From the NCBI GenBank assembly GCA_016290615.1, contig JAEEUS010000004.1:58756-122755 (forward strand): DNA of 64,000 nucleotides. The letters run 5' to 3'. The notes under the pieces are model-generated. The model was given only the letters and a program-made list of their open reading frames with translations, made no database searches and had not been told where the DNA came from. This document shows, one piece after another, positions 11,301-20,082 of the stretch. A program made the translations under genes and the position numbers. This DNA comes from Lachnospiraceae bacterium (GTDB taxonomy: Bacteria > Bacillota > Clostridia > Lachnospirales > Lachnospiraceae). How positions within the stretch are numbered: position 1 is the first letter of the stretch; every line of letters starts with the position of its first letter.

Positions 11301-12623
11301 ATCAGGATCCGTTCTCTAATCTCTGCACTGAATGTAAGAAAACGCCTGAACAAACAGAGAACTGTTCGTCCAAGTTCAATAAACAAGATTGAATTTACCG
11401 AGAAGATGTTTGATGATCGTTATACCATTATATGTCCTCAGATGTCTCCGATTCATTTTGACATCATGGGGCCTGCCATGGCAAGCTGCGGCTACAATCT
11501 TGTAGTCCTTGATACAAACTCACGTGCTTCCATAGACATGGGACTTAAATACGTCAATAATGATGCCTGCTATCCTTCTCTCTTGGTTGTGGGCCAGCTC
11601 ATGGAGGCGCTTTTCTCCGGGAAATACGACCTCAACAAAACTGCTCTTGTAATTACCCAGACTGGTGGCGGATGCAGAGCTACCAACTATATTGGATTTA
11701 TCAGAAGAGCACTTAAAAAAGCCGGTATGGAATATATTCCCGTTATATCCATGAACTTAGGCAATATAGAGACTAATTCCGGCTTCAAGATGAATGTAGA
11801 CTTCTTAAAGAGAGCTGCCATAGGTGCAGTCTTCGGTGATATATTCCAGAAGGTCGTATATCGTATGCGTCCTTATGAACTCGAAGCCGGAAGTGTGGAT
11901 AAGCTTCACGAGAAATGGAAAGAAAAGTGTATAGAGTTTGTAACTCAGAAACACCTTTCAATCCCTAAGATGTATAAGCTAATGAAGCAGATCATAAAGG
12001 ATTTTGATAATATACCGATTGATGAGAACCTTAAAAAGCCTCGTGTTGGAATAGTAGGCGAGATCCTAGTAAAATACTCTCCTGCCGGAAACAACAGACT
12101 CGTAGAACTTCTTGAAGCTGAAGGTGCAGAAGCTGTAGTACCTGAACTTATGGGCTTCATGCTGTACTGTTTCCATGATCAGGTTTATAAGAATGAGCAT
12201 TTCTTTACCAGCAAAAAGAGCGCCATGTTATCTCAGCTCGGAATAGATGCCATAGAATTTTTAACAAAACCGATTAACAAGGAATATGCAAAGAGCAAAC
12301 ACTTTGATCCAGCTCCACCGATATCCACATTGATAAAGTATGCTGAAGAATATGTATCAATCGGCAACCAGACAGGCGAAGGATGGTTCCTGGTCGGTGA
12401 AATGGTCGAACTCATCCATTCTGGTGCTCCCAACATTGTTTGTACTCAGCCGTTTGGATGTCTGCCCAACCACATAGTTGGCAAGGGTGTTATCAAAGAA
12501 CTTCGCAGAACGCATCCTGAGGCTAATATCGTTGCGATTGACTACGATCCCGGTGCTAGCGAAGTAAACCAACTAAATCGTATCAAGCTTATGCTCTCTG
12601 CAGCAGTCAAGAAAATGAAATAA
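8400..12623 (+). CDS. 2-hydroxyacyl-CoA dehydratase activase-type protein (duplicated BadF/BadG/BcrA/HgdC ATPase domains plus dehydratase-like region)
   Basis: [10 protein letters not shown] and [10 protein letters not shown] repeated ASKHA phosphate motifs, [13 protein letters not shown] and [13 protein letters not shown] cysteine motifs; start at ATG 8400 preferred over the ORF-track start at 8361. Confidence 0.9.
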   Translation: MKYTLGIDIGSTTVKIAILNEDHKILFSDYERHFANIQETLTDLLKKAKEKLGSMTVHPMITGSGGLTLANHLEVPFTQEVIAVSTSLEEFAPKTDVAIELGGEDAKIIYFDNGNIEQRMNGICAGGTGSFIDQMAALIQTDAKGLNEYAKNYSSLYTIAARCGVFAKTDIQPLINDGATREDLSASIFQAVVNQTISGLACGKPIRGHVAFLGGPLHFLSELRAAFIRTLKLDDEHIIDVDNSHLFAAIGSALNAKEDVSVSLDEMIARLSSGIKMEFEVARMEPLFASEEEYDEFERRHAKAQVKKADLATYKGNCFMGIDAGSTTTKIAVVSEEGDLLYSFYDNNNGNPLQTAIDAIIDIYKVLPSDAHIVRSCSTGYGEALMKAAFLLDDGEVETVAHYYAAAFFKPDVDCILDIGGQDMKCIKIKNQTVDSVQLNEACSSGCGSFIENFAESLNYSVQDFAKEALFAPHPIDLGTRCTVFMNSKVKQAQKEGASVADISAGLAYSVIKNALFKVIKVSDASELGKNIVVQGGTFYNNAVLRSFEKTANCEAIRPDIAGIMGAFGAALISRERYEAGYRTTMLDQKSIESFTFETSMSKCKGCTNNCRLTINRFPGGRNYISGNRCERGIGKERNKNNIPNLFDYKLKRFFDYEPLSAEKATRGTVGIPRVLNMYENYPFWYTFFTDLGFRVILSPLSTRKIYELGIESIPSESECYPAKLAHGHIMWLINQKVDFIFYPALFYERNEFKDANNHYNCPIVTSYSENIKNNVEEIGRGEVRFVNPFLSFISADVIAKALVKEFSDLPAQEVITAVYDAWRELEAAHHDIQKKGEEVIKQIEETGIRGIVLAGRPYHLDPEINHGIPEMITSYNIAVLTEDSVSHLAQPERPLIVSDQWMYHSRLYAAASFVRTTDNIDLVQLNSFGCGLDAVTTDQVNDILSNADKIYTCLKIDEVNNLGAARIRIRSLISALNVRKRLNKQRTVRPSSINKIEFTEKMFDDRYTIICPQMSPIHFDIMGPAMASCGYNLVVLDTNSRASIDMGLKYVNNDACYPSLLVVGQLMEALFSGKYDLNKTALVITQTGGGCRATNYIGFIRRALKKAGMEYIPVISMNLGNIETNSGFKMNVDFLKRAAIGAVFGDIFQKVVYRMRPYELEAGSVDKLHEKWKEKCIEFVTQKHLSIPKMYKLMKQIIKDFDNIPIDENLKKPRVGIVGEILVKYSPAGNNRLVELLEAEGAEAVVPELMGFMLYCFHDQVYKNEHFFTSKKSAMLSQLGIDAIEFLTKPINKEYAKSKHFDPAPPISTLIKYAEEYVSIGNQTGEGWFLVGEMVELIHSGAPNIVCTQPFGCLPNHIVGKGVIKELRRTHPEANIVAIDYDPGASEVNQLNRIKLMLSAAVKKMK

Positions 12624-12644
12624 GACTTAAGTTTTATCAAAAAA

Positions 12645-12683
12645 TACAAACAACCCCCGACAAAAAGTCGAGGGTTGTTTGTA
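12645..12683. terminator. Bidirectional terminator between convergent genes
   Basis: tacaaacaacccccgac-aaaaa-gtcgagggttgtttgta hairpin, A-rich and T-rich flanks. Confidence 0.85.
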
Positions 12684-12707
12684 TATATTCAAAGTCACTT
12701 ATCAAAC

Positions 12708-12968
12708 CTAATCTATCTTAGTACGCATTCTCTTGAACAGAATACTGACGACCACTCCAAAAACAAAAGCCAGCAAAGCAACCAGCACATAACCACCAGT
12801 TTCAGGTCTCATCAAAAATGAACCATATACCGTTTCATTTGTATATGTGACGTCACCGCTTACATTAGGAACCAATACTATAACAGTCACCAGGCTAATG
12901 AATAACATACAGCTAATCACAGACAGAAGCATATTAGTTCTCTTTATTTGTTTGAGAGATCCTTTCAA
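12708..12968 (-). CDS. Small two-TM membrane protein of unknown function
   Basis: 86-aa ORF with two hydrophobic segments; start overlaps the upstream sigma ORF by 35 nt. Confidence 0.65.
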   Translation of the reverse strand: MKGSLKQIKRTNMLLSVISCMLFISLVTVIVLVPNVSGDVTYTNETVYGSFLMRPETGGYVLVALLAFVFGVVVSILFKRMRTKID

Positions 12969-13239
12969 GTTGTTCTTTTAAGGCCTTTTGTCCTCTTTGC
13001 ACAAGATTGTATGTCTGTTTTCTGCTCTTACGCATAACTCGACCAGCCTCTTCATGAGACATGTTCTCAAAATATATCAAGATTAGGATTTCGCGATACT
13101 GAGGCGTTAATTTCTCAAGTGCTGAATATAGCTGTCTGTTTCTTTCATCTTTTAGAATATCAAACTCAAGATTCTCAGATGCTACAATATCTTCATCATC
13201 GCAAAGTGATACCTCTCTTGATAGTTTTCTTAGACGCAT
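12934..13239 (-). CDS. Sigma-70 family factor, C-terminal (region 4) half
   Basis: ALEKLTPQYREILILIYFENMSHEEAGRVMRKSRKQTYNLVQRGQKALK; begins directly after an in-frame TAG. Confidence 0.8.
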   Translation of the reverse strand: MRLRKLSREVSLCDDEDIVASENLEFDILKDERNRQLYSALEKLTPQYREILILIYFENMSHEEAGRVMRKSRKQTYNLVQRGQKALKEQLERISQTNKEN

Positions 13240-13500
13240 CTAAGAAAGATTTCTTCCCACTGAAAAAAGCCAGGTTTTAAATGAGCTTCTTTCAGAAAAC
13301 AGTGTCGGTCCTGCAACAATCTGAGCAAACGTATCGATCAATAACTCTTCGGCATCATCAATGTTATGAACTATACCTTTTATAAACAATAAAAGAGATT
13401 CCTTATACCTCTCATAAAGTATAAGGATATCTTTCTCATCTCTTTCATTTAAATATCGATTGTATACCTGTTCGTCAGTTTCGTGCATATGTATGGTCAA
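13240..13500 (-). CDS. Sigma-70 family factor, N-terminal (region 2) half, ending at in-frame TAG
   Basis: YNRYLNERDEKDILILYERYKESLLLFIKGIVHNIDDAEELLIDTFAQI...SSFKTWLFSVGRNLS*; same frame as the downstream half. Confidence 0.8.
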   Translation of the reverse strand: MTIHMHETDEQVYNRYLNERDEKDILILYERYKESLLLFIKGIVHNIDDAEELLIDTFAQIVAGPTLFSERSSFKTWLFSVGRNLS

Positions 13501-13502
13501 AA

Positions 13503-14489
13503 TCAGACATCGTTTCCTGTCTGTATTCCTTTTAGAGCATCAATCATGTTGTTGAGAGTGGTATCGGCTATAGCTTCCAGAGCTTCAAGTGTATAGAATC
13601 CCTGATGGGAAGTCATCATAACATTCGGAAACGACAGAAGCCTTGCAGTAACCGAATGCTGCATTATCTCGTCAGATCGATCTTCATATACATTTCCGGT
13701 CTCTTCCTCATATACATCAAGACCTATTCCAAGGAATTTATTAAGTCTAATTCCTTCTATCAGCTCATCAGTATCAATAAGAGCTCCTCTTGAGGTATTT
13801 ACCAGTATGACACCATCCTTCATCTTCTTAATGCTCTCAATATTGATCATATGATATGTTGAGTCAAGAAGCGGGCAATGGAGCGATATAAGATCACTGG
13901 TCTTAAGAAGTTCATCAAGAGAAACATATTCAACAAAATCCTTAAGATCGGGATTCTGATATACGTCATAGGCTATTACCTTCATACCGAAGCCTCTGCA
14001 TATACGGCACATAGCAGCACCGATCTTTCCTGTTCCGACTATACCGGCAGTCTTTCCATAAAACAGGACGCCTCTTAATCCTTTAAGAGTATAATCATTC
14101 TCTCGTACTTTGTTGTAAGCTTTGTAAAGCCTTCGATTAACGGCCATCGCAAGCGCCATAGCCAGTTCTGCTACTGATTCCGGAGAGTACGCCGGTACGC
14201 GTTTTACAGCGATACCTAATTCTTTAGCCTTATCAACATCTACATTGTTATATCCAGCACATCTCATTAAGACTGCTTTTACTCCGCATCCTGAAAGGAT
14301 CTCCAGAGTCTGAGCAGAAACATCAGCACTTACAAATGCACAGACAGCATCGTAATCCTTTGCCAGTATTGCAGTACGCGGCTCAAGTTCATGCTCGATA
14401 TAATCTATCTCTATATCAGGAAAATTCGATAGTATTGAATCGAACGATTTGATATCATATGTCTTTGCTGCGTAAAATAATAATTTCAT
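13503..14489 (-). CDS. D-2-hydroxyacid dehydrogenase, D-lactate dehydrogenase type
   Basis: VGTGKIGAAMCRICRGFGMKVIAYD NAD motif; LVNTSRGALIDTDELIEGI; MMTSHQGFYTLEAL. Confidence 0.9.
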   Translation of the reverse strand: MKLLFYAAKTYDIKSFDSILSNFPDIEIDYIEHELEPRTAILAKDYDAVCAFVSADVSAQTLEILSGCGVKAVLMRCAGYNNVDVDKAKELGIAVKRVPAYSPESVAELAMALAMAVNRRLYKAYNKVRENDYTLKGLRGVLFYGKTAGIVGTGKIGAAMCRICRGFGMKVIAYDVYQNPDLKDFVEYVSLDELLKTSDLISLHCPLLDSTYHMINIESIKKMKDGVILVNTSRGALIDTDELIEGIRLNKFLGIGLDVYEEETGNVYEDRSDEIMQHSVTARLLSFPNVMMTSHQGFYTLEALEAIADTTLNNMIDALKGIQTGNDV

Positions 14490-14501
14490 CTTTACCTCCC
14501 A

Positions 14502-17500
14502 TTAATGTGAAATTTTGAAATATCTCATCAAAATATCTTTAATATAGTTATATCTTCTAGCATAGGTATTTTCAACTCTTATAAGCTGCAAGTTATGCTC
14601 TTGACATATTTTATTCTTCTGGGCATCACGTCTTCTAACTACTTCATCTAGCAAGTGTTCTTTCCCATCAAGCTCTATGGCTAAAACCGGTATTTCCTTC
14701 TCTCCATGCTTCTCATACACAACAAAATCAAATCTGCCGGTATAAAACAGGCTCTCATAGCCAGAATTATTCTGAAACACCTGAGAAATTGCTACTTCTT
14801 TGTGGATTATATATTTTGACTGTGTAAGCCAGATATTCTCTAATGCATGAGTTAGATTCGCAAGGAATGCGCTCTCAGTTTCTGTGCTGAACGGTTTTAT
14901 TCCGAGAGCACGTGAATTCGTTTCCTTTGGAGTTACTACTGTCTTTCCTTCTTCTTTTACGTATCCTAGAAGTTCGTAAAAATCATCATCTCCATCGCTA
15001 CACTGCCTGTGAAGTCGTTCGACATTTTTCATATCAGCCAAAACAATTAGTTTATCCTTTGGTCTGGAAGTAGCAACATTAATCAATTCATGATTTGCCT
15101 TTAGCCACTCATATGTTCCCGAATATGTTCCATCGCCAATCGCAGTAGAGAATAGAATAATATCCTTTTCATCTCCCTGAAATGAATGCACCGTACCACA
15201 AACTACATCATCTATACCCTCAGCTTCCAAAGCCATATTTATCAGGTTTTTCTGGTTTGTAAACGGAGTGATTATTCCAATACTCTTGTCTCTGTTAGCT
15301 TTTGTGTACTCAAGAATCCTTTCCATTTCACTATAAGACGTGTTCTTGGTTACTGATGATTTATTCTCTATATCCACAAAAACTAACGGATTAGAATTAT
15401 TATCTTCTGTCTTTATGCTTAATTGAGAATTATAATACTTACGATTGTTGAATCCTATTATTCTCGGATTACATCTATAATGATTGTGTAATAGTATCTC
15501 ATCGCTGACCGAATCACTTGCTAAAAACACTTTATAGATTGAATTCTTTCTATAATCATATTCATCTGGTACATTATATTCTCTTAGTAATCTTTTGTTT
15601 GTAAATTCATCCAAAACAATTACCGGATTTAATTGCTGAGGATCTCCTACCAGCATAAGGTTTTCCCCCCTTATGACTGGCAATAACGATGTAGCAGTAT
15701 TACACTGACTTGCTTCATCTATAATAGTCATATCAAATAAGATTTCTGGTTTTCCCAATTTATGTGTAGAAATACAAGTAGTTATTATTATTGGAAAAAC
15801 TTTTTGAAGCTTTTTGACATTTTCACTGCTAGAAAGATATTTTGATAGAGCCGTAACAGCTTCATCTCTATTGGGATTTTCGATTATCTTTAATAGTTCA
15901 GAATATTTTTCTTCTTGAAGTTTCTGAATATGCTTAGCTGAAGTAAAAAACAGATATTGCAAAAACTCATCTTCATTTCTATCTAGTAATTCCAATGCGT
16001 CTTTTTCCGTAATTCTTGATTTTTCTTCAATCGCCTTTTCTATCTCTGGTAATTGCCTTCCTCTTAAATCGATTTCAAATGGTAACAATGCCGCAGAAGA
16101 GGAATCATTTTCCAACAAGCGTTTTAGTGTTTCTTTCCGTTCTTCAAGGTCAAGGTAGTCTTCATACACTTTTAGCAACTCTGTAAGTCGCTTAGCTCTA
16201 GCAACTCGATCCTCTTTTCGTCTATCTAGCGTGCTTTCAAATACCTCTATATCTTTTACAGTAGAAAACAGCATTTTTATATAATCTATCGCAGAATTTA
16301 ATTTCTCATAATTACCTACTCTCAATACAGGAAAAGGTATCTTTCTCCCTTTATATTCCAATTGTCGAAGCTTATCAAAAACAGTATCTAATGGATGATT
16401 GTTATTAGATGCAAAAAGGACTGATCTATCATTAAAATATGCTGTTACTATTGTATTTATAATAGTATTAGTTTTTCCCGTTCCAGGTGGGCCTTGTATA
16501 TATGCAGTTGGATACTGCATAGCTTTATTAATTGCCAGCAACTGATCCAAATTGATCTTATTATCTATTAATGCTATTGGGTAACTCTTTATTCTTCTTG
16601 GTTTATCCAAAAGATCCCCGAAAAATGCTTTAATCGGAAATGTTACTTTTCCACTTTCATACATTTTTATAATTGCCTGATACTCACTATGAAGATCGAG
16701 TATTATATCCATGCCAATAGATAAAACATATGGTATATCATCAACTATAACTTTATCACCATAGTTTTTCGTTATAGCATCCTTTATCAATTCTTGATTT
16801 TTCTCGAAATTATCAAGAAGTTCATAATCATCCGCATCAATATATTGTCGTATGCTCTCCTTACGAGAGCCATCAATTAGAAATTCCGTACATATTGTAA
16901 TATCATCATCCGGTCTTAAAAGTCTATGTTCAACATCAAGTTTGAGCTTTTTATATGCTAACACAAATAGGCCATTCGGTTTCTTAATACTCAAAACATT
17001 CATGGCCAATTGCTTAATTCTAATATTTGTACTCTGATTATTCTTATTCTGTGATTTTATTGAAAAGTTTTTTACTATATCCTCAAATTGCTGCTTTTTT
17101 AGAAAATATCTATCTCCTGCTAATGTATCGCGATCCAAGTATTTTATGAGCTCATATTCAGTACAATAGCTAATAACATCAAGCTTATTACATATTTCCA
17201 AATAACTAAGAATCTTGAGATTTGCAACATTATCAAATAAACTGCGATACTTATCCGGATTAAACTCTATATCTCTGATCAAATTAGCATTTACAGGGCA
17301 ATATGTTCCATCTACTATCTCGGTTGATATGATTGAATCAATATAAATATTGAGTTTTGTAATACTATAGGTTCCTAAATGCATTCCAATAACATTTAGC
17401 ATACGCTTCATAACATCAATATTTTTAATACAAATCCAATAATTCGTTATATCATCTGATTTATTTCTGTATTCAATTTTTAACCATTTACCTTCATGTA

Positions 17501-17534
17501 CGGCTTTAAAAATATCTTCACATACTGGAGTCAT
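14502..17534 (-). CDS. Large SF1 (UPF1/DNA2-like) helicase with C-terminal DUF2726/PD-(D/E)xK-like domain and WYL-like N-terminus
   Basis: QGPPGTGKTNTIINTI Walker A, MTIIDEASQCNT, LVGDPQQLNPVI, GTVHSFQGDEKDIILFS; C-terminal DFVVYEKHG..VLAIELDGKEHLLDEVVRRRDAQKNKICQ. Confidence 0.87.
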   Translation of the reverse strand: MTPVCEDIFKAVHEGKWLKIEYRNKSDDITNYWICIKNIDVMKRMLNVIGMHLGTYSITKLNIYIDSIISTEIVDGTYCPVNANLIRDIEFNPDKYRSLFDNVANLKILSYLEICNKLDVISYCTEYELIKYLDRDTLAGDRYFLKKQQFEDIVKNFSIKSQNKNNQSTNIRIKQLAMNVLSIKKPNGLFVLAYKKLKLDVEHRLLRPDDDITICTEFLIDGSRKESIRQYIDADDYELLDNFEKNQELIKDAITKNYGDKVIVDDIPYVLSIGMDIILDLHSEYQAIIKMYESGKVTFPIKAFFGDLLDKPRRIKSYPIALIDNKINLDQLLAINKAMQYPTAYIQGPPGTGKTNTIINTIVTAYFNDRSVLFASNNNHPLDTVFDKLRQLEYKGRKIPFPVLRVGNYEKLNSAIDYIKMLFSTVKDIEVFESTLDRRKEDRVARAKRLTELLKVYEDYLDLEERKETLKRLLENDSSSAALLPFEIDLRGRQLPEIEKAIEEKSRITEKDALELLDRNEDEFLQYLFFTSAKHIQKLQEEKYSELLKIIENPNRDEAVTALSKYLSSSENVKKLQKVFPIIITTCISTHKLGKPEILFDMTIIDEASQCNTATSLLPVIRGENLMLVGDPQQLNPVIVLDEFTNKRLLREYNVPDEYDYRKNSIYKVFLASDSVSDEILLHNHYRCNPRIIGFNNRKYYNSQLSIKTEDNNSNPLVFVDIENKSSVTKNTSYSEMERILEYTKANRDKSIGIITPFTNQKNLINMALEAEGIDDVVCGTVHSFQGDEKDIILFSTAIGDGTYSGTYEWLKANHELINVATSRPKDKLIVLADMKNVERLHRQCSDGDDDFYELLGYVKEEGKTVVTPKETNSRALGIKPFSTETESAFLANLTHALENIWLTQSKYIIHKEVAISQVFQNNSGYESLFYTGRFDFVVYEKHGEKEIPVLAIELDGKEHLLDEVVRRRDAQKNKICQEHNLQLIRVENTYARRYNYIKDILMRYFKISH

Positions 17535-17585
17535 ATCGCCTGCTCTTTAACCCATTGAATATTACACAAGAAATAATATCAAAAA

Positions 17586-17621
17586 ATAAAAAACAACCGC
17601 TCAGCTTATCTGTGCGGTTGT
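17586..17621 (-). terminator. Intrinsic terminator downstream of the 17629..17916 gene
   Basis: acaaccgcacag..ctgagcggttgt hairpin followed by TTTTTTATTTTTT on the minus strand. Confidence 0.85.
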
Positions 17622-17628
17622 ATAGCGC

Positions 17629-17916
17629 TTACACCCACGACATACTGAGTGCTTTTTCCCATAAATCCTTTTGAACATCCACCTGTTCGTTTAACCAGTC
17701 AACACAAGTATCCTTGCCATCTGCCGACAGTGGAAATCTGTTGTACTGCTTTAATTCATCGGCAGTCTTTATATAATTATATGGTTCCGGCCAGATACAA
17801 GCTTCTATTTCATCGCCTGATCTAGACAGTCTGTATCTCATACCCTTGTAGCTTCCGGTCATTGGCTCCTTTTTTATAAATTCAAGAGCTATTGAAGATT
17901 TAAGTATATATTCCAT
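17629..17916 (-). CDS. Hypothetical protein, 95 aa, coupled to the upstream kinase-like gene
   Basis: ORF starts immediately after the stop of 17917..19035; terminator follows. Confidence 0.7.
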   Translation of the reverse strand: MEYILKSSIALEFIKKEPMTGSYKGMRYRLSRSGDEIEACIWPEPYNYIKTADELKQYNRFPLSADGKDTCVDWLNEQVDVQKDLWEKALSMSWV

Positions 17917-19035
17917 TTATAATTCAAACTCCACCCTGAACGTTGTACCCATGTCTTCCTCTGAATCAACCGAAATCTCTCCGTTTAAGAGTTCAACAAG
18001 ACGTTTTACAACTGTCAGTCCAAGTCCAGTACCTTTACCGTATTTATTGGGGTTACGCTTCTCCTGAGAAAACTCATCATATATTCGAGGCAAAAAATCC
18101 TCGCCAATTCCGCATCCGCTGTCTTTTATCTTGAACTTTACCTTTAGTTTGTCGCCATCCTCATGAGCGTGTACATCAAACTGTATCTTGCCTTCATCCG
18201 TGAATCTGACCGAATTTAACAGAATATTGATTGCTATCTGCTGAACTCTTCCTGGATCGCATACAAGTCTCTTAAAACGATCATAATCTCGAGTAACTAC
18301 AAACTCTATACCCTTTTCTTCAGTCATAGGACGGATAACAGTCTCAATACCGTCGACTATCATCTCGAACGCACACTCTTTTTCCTCAAGTTTGAGGTTT
18401 CCACTCTCAATAGCATTTATATCTACAAGTTCCTGTGAAAGAGTCATCAGATAGTTACTGGCAGCATGAACGCGTCTCATATCATACGAAAGCATATCAA
18501 CATCTTCAGAATATCTGTCCATATATGAGATAGAATAGATCGCATTGAGCGGATTTTTCATCTCAAGTCTGAGTCTTGCGATCAGTTCATCATTACGCCG
18601 TTTAGCCTTCTTTTCATTGCGCAGAGATTTTTCAAGATTTTTCTTAAGCTGTTCTATTTCACGTTCCTTGTTCTTAACATCAGTAACATCGACAAAACTG
18701 CCTGCAAGTCCGTCAATCTTCCCGTTATCATCATAAACGGGAGCCTTTGAGATATAAATATCTCTTTCTTCCCCATCTATCCTGCACTTTTCAAGAACCA
18801 TGTATGTATTCTCTCCAAGCAGAACTCTTTGTTCGTCAAGATTTGAGGATTCGATATCCTTCAGCCAGTTAAGGTCTTCATCAGTTTTTCCGATTATCTC
18901 ACTCTGAGATTCAAATCCGAAAAATTCCAGAAATGCCTTGTTTACTCCTTTATAACGATGGTCATTATCCTTCCAGAAGATGCTTTCCTGTGCAGTATTC
19001 AAAATCTTATCAAATATCTGATTTTCTTTTGACAC
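17917..19035 (-). CDS. PAS-domain sensor histidine kinase-like protein lacking the canonical phospho-acceptor His
   Basis: PAS (FWKDNDHRYKGVNKAFLEFFGF), N-box ILLNSVRFT, G1 DSGCGIGEDF, G2 GKGTGLGLTVVKRLVE; H-box region reads ARLRLEMKNPLNAI. Confidence 0.88.
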   Translation of the reverse strand: MSKENQIFDKILNTAQESIFWKDNDHRYKGVNKAFLEFFGFESQSEIIGKTDEDLNWLKDIESSNLDEQRVLLGENTYMVLEKCRIDGEERDIYISKAPVYDDNGKIDGLAGSFVDVTDVKNKEREIEQLKKNLEKSLRNEKKAKRRNDELIARLRLEMKNPLNAIYSISYMDRYSEDVDMLSYDMRRVHAASNYLMTLSQELVDINAIESGNLKLEEKECAFEMIVDGIETVIRPMTEEKGIEFVVTRDYDRFKRLVCDPGRVQQIAINILLNSVRFTDEGKIQFDVHAHEDGDKLKVKFKIKDSGCGIGEDFLPRIYDEFSQEKRNPNKYGKGTGLGLTVVKRLVELLNGEISVDSEEDMGTTFRVEFEL

Positions 19036-19073
19036 CTATACATTCCTCCACCATTCACTTCATTCAGCCAAGG

Positions 19074-20000
19074 TTATGCATGATCTTTAAGCACATCTAT
19101 ATACCATTGGCAAGCTTCCCTCAGATCCTCCTTCGAAAAATCCTTGATCTTGTCACACTCTGGAATAAATGATGCGCTTGTTTCATCTCTGTTGGATATA
19201 TTCCACATGATATATCCTACTTCATATCTGTCAGCCAGTTCGATCCATTTTTTTGTTTCAACGAAATTGTTATACAGATTACCGTTCGCATTGCAGCATC
19301 CGAATTCTGTTATGAAAAGAGGAAGTCCATTATTTGCAGCATCCTCAAATTTCTTTCTAAGTTCGTCCTTATGTGTATCTGCATAAAAATGCAGGACATA
19401 CATCAGGTTTTTATCTATTGTTATCGGATCAGCAAGAGCCTCATCAACATCCTGTGACCACCTGGGTGTACCACACAATATAACTGCATACTCATCATAT
19501 TTTCTTATGACAGGAATGATTTCTTGTGCGTATTCCTTGATATCTGCCCACGTGCAGTCCACATTAGGCTCATTGCATATCTCATAGAACACATTCCCGT
19601 ACGCGTGATACTTCTGCGCCATAATTTCAAAGAATTTGATTGCCTCATCTTTATGAATGAGCGGATTTGAATCAAGAAGGATATGCCAATCAATGATCAC
19701 ATACAATCCAAGTTCTGTAGCATATCTGACTCCTTTATCAATTAATTCTATAAGCTTATTCTTGTTGTCTTCATCACCTACACAATATCCGTCTTCCTCA
19801 GCAGTATACATGGCAAGACGGATAACATCCACCTTCCATTCATCGCTCATCTGCTCAAAGAAATCCCTGTTTACATACTGTGGATACCACGATAAGCCGT
19901 GTGTTGAGAGACCATGAAGAGCCACAACCTCATTATTGTGATCAACAAGTTGTCCTTTGCTATTTACGTGTAGTGCACCATGCTTTTCATATTTAGTCAT
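19074..20000 (-). CDS. Glycoside hydrolase family 5 (cellulase-like), no obvious signal peptide
   Basis: VIIDWHIL, VFYEICNEPN (acid/base), LFITEFGCCNANG (nucleophile). Confidence 0.92.
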   Translation of the reverse strand: MTKYEKHGALHVNSKGQLVDHNNEVVALHGLSTHGLSWYPQYVNRDFFEQMSDEWKVDVIRLAMYTAEEDGYCVGDEDNKNKLIELIDKGVRYATELGLYVIIDWHILLDSNPLIHKDEAIKFFEIMAQKYHAYGNVFYEICNEPNVDCTWADIKEYAQEIIPVIRKYDEYAVILCGTPRWSQDVDEALADPITIDKNLMYVLHFYADTHKDELRKKFEDAANNGLPLFITEFGCCNANGNLYNNFVETKKWIELADRYEVGYIMWNISNRDETSASFIPECDKIKDFSKEDLREACQWYIDVLKDHA

Positions 20001-20040
20001 AAATCAATGATTCCTTTTATAACTTCATTTAATATAATAA

Positions 20041-20069
20041 AAAAGGTGAGCGATATCAGCTCACCTTTT
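20041..20069. terminator. Intrinsic (bidirectional-looking) terminator
   Basis: aaaaggtgagc-gatatca-gctcacctttt hairpin. Confidence 0.85.
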
Positions 20070-20082
20070 AACAATTAAAGTA

